Shown here piece after piece: positions 26,812 through 35,353 of a DNA stretch of 64,000 bases (the first letter of the stretch is position 1; each line of letters opens with the position of its first letter). The DNA is from Streptomyces caelestis (GTDB lineage Bacteria > Actinomycetota > Actinomycetes > Streptomycetales > Streptomycetaceae), in contig NZ_LGCN01000198.1 in assembly GCF_001279005.1 (NCBI RefSeq), positions 32,586 to 96,585 of the forward strand, in the 5' to 3' direction. The position numbers and the translations under genes were made by a program. The notes under the pieces are model-generated. The model made no database searches. It was given only the letters and a program-made list of their open reading frames with translations, and was not told the origin of the DNA.

Positions 26812-27564
26812 CTATTGCGCGCGTTCCCGCGCCAGCCGGGCGGCGTCCCGTACGGGCCCCTCGTGCAGCGGGCCGTGCCCGGGCAGCAGCAGGCCGCCGT
26901 CCAGTTCGGCCAGGACGTCCAGCGAGGCGACGGCGGTGGCCCGCTCGTGGTGGAACATGTCCGTCAGCATCTGCGGTCCCCGGGTCCGCGAGGTGGGATG
27001 GCCGCTCACCAGGGCGTCGCCCGACACCACCACCCCGGTGTGCGGGAAGTGGAACGCGCAGTGCCCGGCGGTGTGGCCGGGCGTGTGCACGGGCACGGGC
27101 CGGCCCGGCAGGTCGAGCGGACCGGGACCGGACTGCGGGAACGCCTCGGGCGCGGTGACCGCCACGTCCGCCGTCCCGCCGGAGCGCAGGGCGTGCGCCG
27201 CCCAGGGCAGCACGCCCGGCCGCCAGCCGTTGCGCAACACCTGCCCGATGGTCACCTGGTGCAGGAAGTCCCGCCGGGCGTGCGGGACTTCGGCCTCATG
27301 GGTGTAGACGGGGGTGCCGTACGCGGCGCTCAGGTACTGGGCGGATCCCAGGTGATCGCTGTGGGCGTGCGTGATCAGCACGGCCGTCACCGACTCCGGC
27401 GGACTCCCCACCTCGGCCAGGGAGGCGAGCAGCCCCTCGCGGTCGCCGGGGTAGCCGGTGTCGATCAGCGTGACGGCGTCCCCCTCGGTCAGGATCACCC
27501 AGTTGGTGTTCGTCCCGTGCACCAGGTAGGTGCCCTCCGCGACGTGCCGGACGGTTGCTCGCAT
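26812..27564 (-). CDS. Metallo-beta-lactamase-fold hydrolase
   Basis: The 250-residue protein has the binuclear metal motif ITHAHSDHLG near residue 68, a further His in VHTPGHTAGH, the bridging Asp in GVVVSGDALVSG, and a last ligand His in LLLPGHGPL. This is the glyoxalase II-like branch of hydrolases. Substrate unknown. It begins at ATG 27564, is separate from the upstream acyltransferase gene by 60 bases and from the downstream DUF4032 gene by 40, all on the minus strand. Confidence 0.87.
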   Translation of the reverse strand: MRATVRHVAEGTYLVHGTNTNWVILTEGDAVTLIDTGYPGDREGLLASLAEVGSPPESVTAVLITHAHSDHLGSAQYLSAAYGTPVYTHEAEVPHARRDFLHQVTIGQVLRNGWRPGVLPWAAHALRSGGTADVAVTAPEAFPQSGPGPLDLPGRPVPVHTPGHTAGHCAFHFPHTGVVVSGDALVSGHPTSRTRGPQMLTDMFHHERATAVASLDVLAELDGGLLLPGHGPLHEGPVRDAARLARERAQ

Positions 27565-27623
27565 GGTCGTTCCGCGTTCCAGTCGTTCGGGCCGTTCCTG
27601 CCGGACGGGAGAAGGAAAGCAGA

Positions 27624-28847
27624 TCACGGCGCGGACGCGGGCGGCGGGCCCGGCCGTGGCGGCGTGTCCACGACGAGCGCGCCCGGACGCATCCCGAACA
27701 GGAACCGGGTCACCGCCCACCTGCGCACCCCGTACTCGTACAGCGCGAGGACCGCCGTCAGCGAGGCGGCCACGATCACCGCGTACGTGACGGCCATGGG
27801 CGCGGACCGTCCGACCACGCCGTAGGCGCAGGCGACCACGACCGGCTGGTGCAGCACGTACAGCGGCAGGGCGGCGGGGGAGAGGTAGGCCAGGACCCCG
27901 CTCCGGCCGGCGCCCGCGCGCGGGCGCCCCGGCCGGTCCAGCAGGCCGAGGACCGCGACCGTCCAGCACCAGCCGGCCGCCCCGAACAGCGCCCGGGTCG
28001 CCAGCGCGGACGGGGTCCACGCGGTGAACGGTTCGTCCCCGGCGACGAAACCGGGCGCGGTCCCGGCGAACAGCACCACACCCAGCACGCCCACGGGGAC
28101 CGCCGCGCGGCGCATGGGCTCGCGGACCCGCTCGTCGTCCGCGAGGGCGAAGCCGTACCCGAAGAAGAGCAGGTAGGCCCAGCGGTTCCAGCCCGCGTAA
28201 CCCTCCTCCATGCCCAGCAGCGCGTTGACGGCGGCGAGCGGCAGGGCGGGCAGCAGGAGCAGCGCCGGCCGCCGTCGCAGCGCCGGCGCCACGCGGTCGG
28301 CCCCGGCCGCCAGCCGGGCGGCGACCGGGGCGAGCAGCAGGCAGAAGGCGAGCAGCAGGACGACGAACCACAGGTGCCCGGTCTCGAAGTGATCGCCCTC
28401 CAGGACGAAGGGGAAGTCGGCGGGGTCCGGCCGCACGGACAGGAAGCGCGCCCAGAACCGCCCGTACGGCTCGTCGTACCCGGGGTCGGCGGCGCGCAGC
28501 CGCAGCCACTGGGGGAGGGGGCACAGCACGACCGTCGCGAAGACCAGCGGGACGCCCAGGCGCAGCAGCCGTTCCCGGGCGAACCCGCCGGGCCCCCGGC
28601 GGCGGATCGAGTGCCGGGCGCCGAGACCGGCGACGAGGAACAGCACGGGCATGGCCCACACCACGCCGAACCCGGCGAGGACGGTGACGGCGTCCGTCGT
28701 CTCCGCGTTCTTGACGTAGAAGTCGTCGTCCGGGGAGAAGACGAGGGCGGCGTGGAAGAAGACCAGCCCGACGACGACCAGGGCGCGCAGCACGTCCAGT
28801 TCGCCGCGCCGGCCGGCCCGCTCCACTCGCCCCGTGTCCGCGCCCAT
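27624..28847 (-). CDS. Membrane acyltransferase (acyltransferase 3 family)
   Basis: The 407-residue protein has about ten membrane helices. It begins with the family start GELDVLRALVVVGLVFFHAA with catalytic-type His, then GARHSIRRRGPGGFARERLL and HLWFVVLLLAFCLL, and ends with LYVLHQPVVVACAYGVVG. Members add acyl groups to sugars or lipids at the membrane; this substrate is unknown. The start at 28847 follows GGGGAGGGG. It is divergent from a TetR gene, with the operator region nearer the TetR side. Confidence 0.85.
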   Translation of the reverse strand: MGADTGRVERAGRRGELDVLRALVVVGLVFFHAALVFSPDDDFYVKNAETTDAVTVLAGFGVVWAMPVLFLVAGLGARHSIRRRGPGGFARERLLRLGVPLVFATVVLCPLPQWLRLRAADPGYDEPYGRFWARFLSVRPDPADFPFVLEGDHFETGHLWFVVLLLAFCLLLAPVAARLAAGADRVAPALRRRPALLLLPALPLAAVNALLGMEEGYAGWNRWAYLLFFGYGFALADDERVREPMRRAAVPVGVLGVVLFAGTAPGFVAGDEPFTAWTPSALATRALFGAAGWCWTVAVLGLLDRPGRPRAGAGRSGVLAYLSPAALPLYVLHQPVVVACAYGVVGRSAPMAVTYAVIVAASLTAVLALYEYGVRRWAVTRFLFGMRPGALVVDTPPRPGPPPASAP

Positions 28848-28962
28848 CGGCCCCTCCCCGTCCGGGTGCGGCCCAGTGTGGGGGAGCGGGGGCGGGGAGG
28901 ACAGGCTTCCGGCGCGTCGGACCCGGCGGGACCGTGGCGCGAACTCCGCCGCTCCCGGGCCT

Positions 28963-28998
28963 TCCGATACACCGGTGCATCGGATACGTTCCCGTATC
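28963..28998. promoter_or_regulatory. Two overlapping palindromes, probable TetR operator
   Basis: Bases 28963-28984 form a 22-bp palindrome with a single mismatched pair (TCCGAT, CACCGGTG core, ATCGGA). Overlapping its end, GATACG (28983-28988) and CGTATC (28993-28998) form a second dyad. They are 36 bases and less upstream of the TetR gene at 29020. Both suit a TetR-type dimer and would block transcription of the TetR/FAD operon, and perhaps of the divergent acyltransferase. Confidence 0.6.
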
Positions 28999-29019
28999 GA
29001 ATCGAACGGAGGGGCGGCC

Positions 29020-29628
29020 ATGACGGCGGGCGGCAGGGCGGGGCGCGTCACCGGGCGCCGTCTGCGCACGCGCGCGAACCTGCTCGAAGCCGCGTTCTCC
29101 GTCTTCGCCGCCAAGGGCTTCGGACACGTCTCGATCGAGGAGGTCTGCGAGGCAGCCGGGTACACCAGGGGCGCCTTCTACTCCAACTTCGCCGGCCTGG
29201 ACGAACTGTTCTTCGCCCTGTACACGCGGCGCGCCGAACTGATCGCCGAGCAGGTCGCCGGGGCCCTCGCCCAGGACGGACCCGACCTCGACGTGCCCGC
29301 CGCAGTGGACCGCGTCACCGAGGTCCTGCTCCTCGACCGCGACTGGCTGCTGGTGAAGACCGACTTCCTGGTGCACGCCGCCCGCGACCCGGAGGTGGCG
29401 CGCGCCCTGCTGGAGCACCGGACGCGGTTGCGCAGGGCCGTCGCGGACCGGCTCGCCCGGGCCCGCGGCCACACCGGGCTGCCCGCCGTGCTCGGCGACG
29501 CCGAGGGCGCCGCGCACGCCGTGATCGCCGCCTACGACGGCGTCACCACCCGCCTGCTGCTGGACCGGGACGTCGCGGGCGCCCGGGCCTGGCTGAAGCA
29601 ACTGCTGACCGCGCTGCTCACCGGATAA
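29020..29628 (+). CDS. TetR-family transcriptional regulator
   Basis: The 202-residue repressor has the N-terminal TetR helix-turn-helix (TRANLLEAAFSVFAAKGFGH to VSIEEVCEAAGYTRGAFYSN, residues about 16-60) and a C-terminal helical ligand domain. It is 18 bases upstream of the FAD-dependent dehydrogenase gene and thus likely in one operon with it. Overlapping palindromes sit before it. GGAGGGG precedes the ATG. The inducer is probably the substrate of the dehydrogenase. Confidence 0.88.
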   Translation: MTAGGRAGRVTGRRLRTRANLLEAAFSVFAAKGFGHVSIEEVCEAAGYTRGAFYSNFAGLDELFFALYTRRAELIAEQVAGALAQDGPDLDVPAAVDRVTEVLLLDRDWLLVKTDFLVHAARDPEVARALLEHRTRLRRAVADRLARARGHTGLPAVLGDAEGAAHAVIAAYDGVTTRLLLDRDVAGARAWLKQLLTALLTG

Positions 29629-29646
29629 CAGGAAGGGACGGTCGCC

Positions 29647-31320
29647 ATGGATGCCGACGTCATCGTCGTCGGAGCGGGACTCGCGGGCCTCGTCGCGGCC
29701 CACGAGCTGACCGCCAGGGGCCGCAGGGTCGCCCTGGTCGACCAGGAGAACGCCGCCAACCTCGGCGGCCAGGCCTTCTGGTCCTTCGGCGGGCTGTTCC
29801 TCGTCGGCTCGCCGGAGCAGCGGCGCCTGGGCGTCAAGGACACCTTCGACCTCGCCTGGAACGACTGGCGGGGCAGCGCGGGCTTCGACCGGCTCGACGA
29901 CGAGGACAGCTGGGCGGTGCGCTGGGCGAGGGCCTACGTCGAGTGGGCGGCGGGGGAGAAGCGGTCCTGGCTGGACGGCCACGGCATCACCTTCCTGCCC
30001 ACGGTCGGCTGGGCCGAGCGCGGCGACCTCCGCGCGGACGGTCACGGCAACACCGTGCCCCGCTTCCACATCGCCTGGGGCACCGGGACCGGCGTCGTCG
30101 CCCCCTTCGTCCGGTACGCCCGGCGGGCCGTGGGCGACGGACTGCTCACCTTCCACCACCGCCACCGGGTCGACGAACTCGTCGTCGAGGACGGCACCGC
30201 GCGCGGGGTGCGCGGCACCGTGCTGGCCGAGGACGACGCACCGCGCGGGGTCGCCTCCAGCCGCGAGAGGATCGGCGAGTTCGAACTCACCGCCCAGGCC
30301 GTGATCGTCACCAGCGGCGGCATCGGCGCCGACCACGACATGGTCCGGCGCCACTGGCCCGAGCGGCTGGGCACCCCGCCCCGCGCGATGGTCACCGGAG
30401 TGCCGGCCTACGTCGACGGGCGGATGCTCGACATCAGCGCCCGCGCGGGCGTGCGCCTGGTCAACCGGGACCGCATGTGGCACTACACCGAGGGACTGCG
30501 GAACTGGGACCCGGTCTGGCCCGGACACGGCATCCGCATCCTGCCCGGGCCGTCCTCGATGTGGTTCGACGCCCTCGGCCGCCGTCTGCCCGACCCCTGT
30601 CTGCCCGGCTACGACACCCTCGGCACGCTGAAGCACCTGCGCACCACCGGCGACATCGCCCGCCACGACCACTCCTGGTTCGTCCTCACCCAGAAGATCA
30701 TCGAGAAGGAGTTCGCCCTCTCGGGCTCCGAGCAGAACCCCGACATCACCGCCAAGGACCGGGCCGGCTTCCTGCGCACCCGCCTGCTCGGCAAGGGCGC
30801 CCCCGGGCCGGTGGACGCGTTCCTGCGCAAGGGCGCCGACTTCGTGACCGCCCCGACCGTCGAGCAGCTCGTCGAGAAGATGAACGCCCTCACCGACGAA
30901 CCCCTGCTCGACGCGGCCGCCGTACGCCGTCAGATCGAGGCCCGCGACCTGCAGATGGACAACGCGTACAGCAAGGACGCCCAGGTGCAGGGCATCCGCA
31001 ACGCCCGCCGCTACATCGGCGACCGCCTCGGCCGCGTCGCCACCCCGCACCGCATCCTCGACCCCGCGGCCGGCCCGCTGATCGGCGTCAAGCTGCACGT
31101 CCTCACCCGCAAGACCCTCGGCGGGATCCAGACCGACCTGGACTCCCGCGCGCTGGGCGCCGACGGCCGGCCGGTCGAGGGGCTGTACGCGGCCGGCGAG
31201 GTGGCGGGCTTCGGCGGCGGCGGTCTCCACGGCTACAACGCCCTGGAGGGCACCTTCCTCGGCGGCTGCCTCTTCTCCGGCCGGGCGGCCGGACGGGCGG
31301 CGGCCGCACAGACGGCGTAG
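29647..31320 (+). CDS. FAD-binding dehydrogenase (KstD/fumarate reductase-like)
   Basis: The 557-residue flavoprotein begins with a Rossmann motif (DVIVVGAGLAGLVAAHELTA) and ALVDQENAANLGGQAFWSFG, the flavin-binding region of the succinate dehydrogenase/3-ketosteroid delta1-dehydrogenase group. The C-terminal FAD part is GLYAAGEVAGFGGGGLHGYN. It is annotated in many Actinobacteria as an FAD-binding dehydrogenase of uncertain substrate. It follows a TetR gene, so it is probably inducible. GGAAGGG is the ribosome site. Confidence 0.88.
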   Translation: MDADVIVVGAGLAGLVAAHELTARGRRVALVDQENAANLGGQAFWSFGGLFLVGSPEQRRLGVKDTFDLAWNDWRGSAGFDRLDDEDSWAVRWARAYVEWAAGEKRSWLDGHGITFLPTVGWAERGDLRADGHGNTVPRFHIAWGTGTGVVAPFVRYARRAVGDGLLTFHHRHRVDELVVEDGTARGVRGTVLAEDDAPRGVASSRERIGEFELTAQAVIVTSGGIGADHDMVRRHWPERLGTPPRAMVTGVPAYVDGRMLDISARAGVRLVNRDRMWHYTEGLRNWDPVWPGHGIRILPGPSSMWFDALGRRLPDPCLPGYDTLGTLKHLRTTGDIARHDHSWFVLTQKIIEKEFALSGSEQNPDITAKDRAGFLRTRLLGKGAPGPVDAFLRKGADFVTAPTVEQLVEKMNALTDEPLLDAAAVRRQIEARDLQMDNAYSKDAQVQGIRNARRYIGDRLGRVATPHRILDPAAGPLIGVKLHVLTRKTLGGIQTDLDSRALGADGRPVEGLYAAGEVAGFGGGGLHGYNALEGTFLGGCLFSGRAAGRAAAAQTA

Positions 31321-31337
31321 GGCACGCGGCCCGCCCC

Positions 31338-31688
31338 TCAGTCCTCCAGGAGGCGGGCCAGCACCGCCGCGTGACCGGTCCCAGGGCTCCTGGCGGCGGT
31401 CAGCAGGGTGACCGGGCCGCTCCCGGCGAGCTCACGGACGTGGTCCAGGAGTCCGGCGGCCTCCGGAGCGGAGAGTTCCGCCTCGTAGCGCTCGCGGAAC
31501 TCCTCGTACGGCCGGTCGGCGGCGTGGTACCAGCGGCGCAGTTCCGCGGAGGGGGTCAGCCCCTTGGGCCACTCGTCCACCCGCGCCGCGTCCTTCGCCA
31601 GACCGCGCGGCCACAGCCGGTCGACCAGGACCCGGACGCCGTCGTCCGGCTCGGGCGGTTCGTAGACACGGCGCACACGCACGCTCAT
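31338..31688 (-). CDS. DUF488 family protein
   Basis: The 116-residue protein shows DUF488 hallmarks: RVYEPPEPDDGVRVLVDRLW, PRGLAKDAARVDEWPKGLTP and LRRWYHAADRPYEEFRERYE, ending GPVTLLTAARSPGTGHAAVL. The family is widespread and of unknown function, with possible nucleic-acid or stress roles. GAAGGGA precedes the ATG. It is convergent with the flavoprotein gene, with only 17 bases between stops. Confidence 0.9.
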   Translation of the reverse strand: MSVRVRRVYEPPEPDDGVRVLVDRLWPRGLAKDAARVDEWPKGLTPSAELRRWYHAADRPYEEFRERYEAELSAPEAAGLLDHVRELAGSGPVTLLTAARSPGTGHAAVLARLLED

Positions 31689-31783
31689 GGTTCGGTCCCT
31701 TCCGGTGACGTGGACCACCGCGCCGCACCGGCCGCCGAACGCCCCGCGCGGGGCTCCGGCGACCCGGCCGGACGCTCCCGCGG

Positions 31784-32035
31784 CTAGCCGGAGGAGCGCC
31801 GGGCGGCGATGCGGCGCTTCAGGGCGCGGCGTTCCGTCTCGCTCGTACCGCCCCACACCCCGAGGGACTGCCCCGTGTCCAGCGCCCACTGAAGGCACTG
31901 CTCCTGCACGGGGCAGCGTCGGCACACGGCCTTGGCCTGTTCCGTCTGCATCAGGGCGGGGCCGGTGGTGCCGATCGGGAAGAAGAGGTCGGGGTCCTCG
32001 GTCCTGCAGGCCGCACGGCTGCGCCAGTTGTCCAT
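31784..32035 (-). CDS. WhiB-like iron-sulfur regulator
   Basis: The 83-residue protein has the four-cysteine WhiB pattern: Cys in RAACRTEDP, VCRRCPVQEQC with three cysteines, then the GVWGGTSETERRAL turn and a basic tail KRRIAARRSSG. WhiB-like proteins bind a 4Fe-4S cluster, usually dock on the principal sigma factor and regulate development, redox response or antibiotic tolerance. The specific member cannot be named from sequence alone. Its upstream 110 bases are AT-richer and likely hold its promoter. Confidence 0.92.
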   Translation of the reverse strand: MDNWRSRAACRTEDPDLFFPIGTTGPALMQTEQAKAVCRRCPVQEQCLQWALDTGQSLGVWGGTSETERRALKRRIAARRSSG

Positions 32036-32146
32036 CGAGAGTCACCTGCGATCGGTCTGGGTACGGACAGACGCCCTTATGGGCGCCTTGCTCCTTTCGG
32101 GTGACCTGTCGACGGGCGGTGAAACAACGTGACGCCGTGCGAGCGG

Positions 32147-33367
32147 TCATTGTTCGCGCAGCCCCCAGGGCGAGCCGTACGCGGTCAGCAGCTCCAGGAA
32201 CGGTCCCGCGGGGAACGCCTCCGGACCGAGCACGCCCGTGCCCGACCAGGCGCCGGTGGCCAGCAGTTCGAGGGCGACGACGGGATTGACGGCGGTCTGC
32301 CACACCACGGCCTGGCAGCCGTACTCGGCCATGGACCACTGGTTGTCGACCACGTGGTACAGGTACACCTCGCGCGGCGCCCCGTCCTTCACGCCCCGCA
32401 CCCAGGTGCCGGCGCAGGTCTTGCCGTGCATCCGCCCGCCCAGCGTCGCCGGGTCGGGCAGACAGGCGGCCACCACGTCCCTGGGGGAGACCCGCACCGG
32501 GCCCTGCGGGCCGGGCACGGTCACCGGCTCGGTGCGGTCCAGTCCCAGCAGGCGCAGCGTCCTGAGCGTGTCGATGAACTCGCGGCCCAGGCCGTACTTG
32601 AAGGTCACCCGGCGGGCGTCGACCCAGCGCGGGACGAGCAGCACCTCCTCGTGCTCGACGTTCACGCACTCCACCGGGCCGATGCCCTCGGGGAAGTCGA
32701 ACACCTCCGGTTCGCTGAAGGGTTCGGTGGTGAACCAGCCGCGGTCCCTCTCGTAGACCACGGGCGGGTTGAGGCACTCCTCGATGGTGGTCCAGATGCT
32801 GAAGGACGGCGCGAAGTCGTAGCCGTCCACCGTGAGGTTCGCGCCGTCGCGGACGCCGATCTCCTCGATCACGTCGAAGAGCTCGTCGGCGGCGTACCGG
32901 GCGAACACGTCCGAGAGCCCCGGCTCCACCCCCATGCCGACCAGGGCCAGCGCACCGGACCGCGCCCACTCCCCGGACCGCGCGAACTGCTCGTCGCCGA
33001 GCTTGACCCCGCACTCCTCGTACGGCCGCTCGGCGTGCGGCCGGGACAGCGACATCGCCATGTCGACATAGGTGGCGCCGGCGCGGCGCGCGGCGCGGAA
33101 CAGCGGCATCACGAACCGCGGGTCGGTGGCGTTGAGCAGGACGTCGCAACCGTGCCGTGCGAGCAGCGCGGTCACCCCGTCCTCGTCGCCGGCGTCCACC
33201 CGCTCGGCGTGGAACCGGGCGCCCTCCGCACCGAGCGCGGCGACCGCCGCCTCGGCCCGGGCGGGGTCGTGGTCGGCGACGACCATCCGGTCGAAGAACG
33301 GCCGCCGGGCCGCGATCCGGGTGACGGCGGTCCCCACGCCGCCGGCTCCCACGAGCAGTACACGCAT
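32147..33367 (-). CDS. Saccharopine dehydrogenase-like NAD(P)-binding protein
   Basis: The 406-residue protein begins MRVLLVGAGGVGTAVTRIAA, a Rossmann fold, followed by VVADHDPARAEAAVAALG, then a catalytic-type central domain with VLLNATDPRFVMPLFRAARR, and VGMGVEPGLSDVFARYAADE. This is the saccharopine dehydrogenase/carboxynorspermidine synthase group. It likely makes or breaks C-N bonds between an amino acid and an oxo acid or polyamine; which one is unclear. It has a good promoter and is divergent from a TetR gene. Confidence 0.83.
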   Translation of the reverse strand: MRVLLVGAGGVGTAVTRIAARRPFFDRMVVADHDPARAEAAVAALGAEGARFHAERVDAGDEDGVTALLARHGCDVLLNATDPRFVMPLFRAARRAGATYVDMAMSLSRPHAERPYEECGVKLGDEQFARSGEWARSGALALVGMGVEPGLSDVFARYAADELFDVIEEIGVRDGANLTVDGYDFAPSFSIWTTIEECLNPPVVYERDRGWFTTEPFSEPEVFDFPEGIGPVECVNVEHEEVLLVPRWVDARRVTFKYGLGREFIDTLRTLRLLGLDRTEPVTVPGPQGPVRVSPRDVVAACLPDPATLGGRMHGKTCAGTWVRGVKDGAPREVYLYHVVDNQWSMAEYGCQAVVWQTAVNPVVALELLATGAWSGTGVLGPEAFPAGPFLELLTAYGSPWGLREQ

Positions 33368-33438
33368 GATGGAGCACTCCCTTTCTGCCTCGTGGATCCT
33401 CCTGGATCCGGGGTGTGTGCACGGGGCCCCGGGCGGAG

Positions 33439-33468
33439 ATACAACGCCTCACGACGACATAAGGTCAA
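33439..33468 (-). promoter_or_regulatory. Vegetative-type promoter of the saccharopine dehydrogenase-like gene
   Basis: On the minus strand TTGACC (33468-33463), 18 bases, TTGTAT (33444-33439) is close to the -35/-10 pattern of the principal sigma factor. It lies 72 bases from the start at 33367, in the region shared with the divergent TetR gene. Confidence 0.5.
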
Positions 33469-33500
33469 TGGCGTTGGCATAAGAACGCGAGGAGACGGTG

Positions 33501-34229
33501 ATGCCGAAACGCGTGGTCCCCGAGGAGCGGCGACGGCGCCGCAGGCCGACGAAGAGCGGCCGGGTGCTGTCCGAGACGCTGATCGTCGAGACGGCGCTCC
33601 GCCTGCTGCGCGAGCACGGCGGCGCGGGCCTGACCGCCCGCCGGCTCGGCCTCGCCCTGGACTGCGATCCGAGCACCCTCTACCGCTACTTCCGCGGCAT
33701 GGACGAGCTGACCCTCGCCATCGGGGACGCGCTGATCGGCCGGGCGCTGCACGGCTGGCGCCCCACGGGACGGTGGCGCGCCGACCTGCGGGCCGTCGGG
33801 CTGCGCATCCACGCCGCCTATGTGTCGCACCCGCAGGCCGCCGTCCTCACGGCGAGCCGGGTCTCCGGCCGGGCGAACGAACTGGCGGCCGACGAGGCGG
33901 TGCTGGACGTGCTGCGCACCGCGGGCTTCCCGCTGCCGGAGACGGTCCGCGTCTACCACGCCTTCATCGACACCACACTGGCCTTCGCCGCCCTCGACGC
34001 CGCTTCCCTGGCGCTGCCCGGCGCCGCGCGCCGCGCCGACGAGGAGATGTGGCGCTCCACCTACGCCCGCCTGCCCGCCGCCACCCACCCCCGCATCGCC
34101 GAGGCCGCGCCCCTGCTGGCCACCCGCATGGTCACCAGCGCCTACCCGACGGCCCTGGACATGCTCCTGGAGAGCGCCGGGAACGTCCTGGCCCAGGGGG
34201 TGTCGTCCGGATCGGGCCGACTCCGGTGA
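33501..34229 (+). CDS. TetR/AcrR-family transcriptional regulator
   Basis: The 242-residue protein has a very basic N-terminal stretch (EERRRRRRPTKSGR), then a TetR helix-turn-helix ending CDPSTLYRYFRGMDELTLAI at about residue 70, and a C-terminal helical domain of the TetR_C type. It is divergent from the saccharopine dehydrogenase-like gene (133 bases apart) and is its likely regulator. GAGGAG precedes the ATG at 33501; a GTG one codon earlier is possible. Confidence 0.85.
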   Translation: MPKRVVPEERRRRRRPTKSGRVLSETLIVETALRLLREHGGAGLTARRLGLALDCDPSTLYRYFRGMDELTLAIGDALIGRALHGWRPTGRWRADLRAVGLRIHAAYVSHPQAAVLTASRVSGRANELAADEAVLDVLRTAGFPLPETVRVYHAFIDTTLAFAALDAASLALPGAARRADEEMWRSTYARLPAATHPRIAEAAPLLATRMVTSAYPTALDMLLESAGNVLAQGVSSGSGRLR

Positions 34230-34271
34230 GCGGCGCCCCGCAGCCCCGGCAACCGGCGACGACGCGGCGGT

Positions 34272-34296
34272 GGGGCCCCTCCCGCGCAGGGGCCCC
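34272..34296. terminator. Hairpin terminator between convergent genes
   Basis: GGGGCCCCT (34272-34280), a 7-base loop, AGGGGCCCC (34288-34296) form a perfect 9-bp stem, 42 bases after the TetR stop and before the end of the LysG-type gene. Confidence 0.65.
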
Positions 34297-34325
34297 CGCT
34301 CGAGCGAAGCCGGGAGTGGGGGAGG
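34289..34325. repeat. Probable dispersed Streptomyces intergenic repeat
   Basis: The stretch GGGGCCCCCGCTCGAGCGAA followed by GCCGGGAGTGGGGGAGG resembles, from memory, a GC-rich element scattered between convergent genes in many Streptomyces genomes. It overlaps the right arm of the hairpin. Only one copy was seen in this window. Confidence 0.4.
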
Positions 34326-34386
34326 AGCCGGGCGTGGGGGAGCGGTGCCGGGGCCCGCGACCCCGGCGGGACCCGAACGGCGCTCC

Positions 34387-35283
34387 CTAGCGCCGCAGGG
34401 CCCGCGCCGCCGCTTCCGTGACCGCGCCGGCCACCGCCGCCAGCGCGGGGGAGTCCAGCTTCCACTGCTGCCAGTACAGGGAGACGTCGACCTCCCGGTC
34501 CGGGGCGAACACCGTGAGGCGGCCGGTCCGGAGCAGGGGGTCGGCCTGGGCCTCGGGGACCATGCCCCAGCCCAGGCCCGCGGCGACGGCCTCGACGAAG
34601 CCCTCCGAGGTCGGCACGTAGTGGCGCAGCGCGCTCGCCTCGGCGTGCCCGCGCGTGAGCCGGCGCACGAAGCCGTCCTGGAAGTCGTCCTTCCGGTCGA
34701 ACACCACCACGGGCGCCCCGGGCAGCGCCTCCCGCAGCGGTCCCGCGAGATGCCGTACGGCGAACTCCGGGTCCGCCACCGGGAGGTAGCGCATCCGCCC
34801 CAGATGCCGCACGGAGCAGCCCGGCACCGCGTCCGGCGACGAGGTCACCGCGGCCATCACCGTCCCCTCCCGCAGCAGCGCCGCCGTATGGGCCTCGTCC
34901 TCCCGGCGCAGCTCGAAACGGAGCCGCGAATCGGCCGGCAGGCGGGTGAGGGCCCCCAGGAACCAGGTCGCCAGCGAGTCCGCGTTCACCGCCACCGACA
35001 CCCGGGTCGGCTCCCCGGCCCCGCTCAGCCCCAGCTCGGCGTACGCGTCCCGTTCCAGCCTGCCCACCTGCCGGGCGAGCCTGACCAGCACCTCGCCCGA
35101 CTCGGTCGGCCGCACCGGTTTGGTGCGCAGCAGCAGCACCCGCCCCGTGCGCTGCTCCAGCGCCTTCACCCGCTGGCTCACCGCCGAGGGCGTGACGTGC
35201 AGCGCGGCCGCCGCCGCGTCGAACGTCCCCTCGTCCACCACGGCGAGCAGGGTCCGTACCTGGTCCAGCGGAAGATCCGTCAT
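34387..35283 (-). CDS. LysR-family regulator of the LysG/ArgP type
   Basis: The 298-residue protein has the LysR winged helix (LDQVRTLLAVVDEGTFDAAA, then HVTPSAVSQRVKALEQRTGR) and an effector domain. The HVTPSAVSQRVKALE motif and length are characteristic of ArgP/IciA/LysG. It is divergent from a LysE exporter gene with a perfect inverted repeat between them, the classic lysG-lysE layout in which basic amino acids such as Lys or Arg act as effectors. Regulation of the exporter is inferred from this layout. Confidence 0.92.
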   Translation of the reverse strand: MTDLPLDQVRTLLAVVDEGTFDAAAAALHVTPSAVSQRVKALEQRTGRVLLLRTKPVRPTESGEVLVRLARQVGRLERDAYAELGLSGAGEPTRVSVAVNADSLATWFLGALTRLPADSRLRFELRREDEAHTAALLREGTVMAAVTSSPDAVPGCSVRHLGRMRYLPVADPEFAVRHLAGPLREALPGAPVVVFDRKDDFQDGFVRRLTRGHAEASALRHYVPTSEGFVEAVAAGLGWGMVPEAQADPLLRTGRLTVFAPDREVDVSLYWQQWKLDSPALAAVAGAVTEAAARALRR

Positions 35284-35288
35284 CACGG

Positions 35289-35318
35289 CAGCTAAGGGTA
35301 CGTAAGAATCCTTAGCTG
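35289..35318. promoter_or_regulatory. Perfect inverted repeat, probable LysG/ArgP operator
   Basis: CAGCTAAGG (35289-35297) and CCTTAGCTG (35310-35318) are perfect 9-bp arms around 12 bases, in the 70-base divergent region. It overlaps both promoters. Confidence 0.7.
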
Positions 35319-35353
35319 TACTGCAGGGCCCTCCCGCCCGTAGCGTCCTTCGC

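Noticed and set aside
26812..31230. A minus-strand open frame of about 1470 codons.
   Set aside because: Only its last 250 codons (26812-27564) are the metallo-hydrolase. The rest is antisense or out of frame to the acyltransferase, TetR and flavoprotein genes.
32053..32078. GAGT-N16-GGGTAC on the plus strand, another SigB-family-like site.
   Set aside because: It points into the antisense of the saccharopine dehydrogenase-like gene with no plus-strand gene within 1.4 kb. It shows that chance matches occur.
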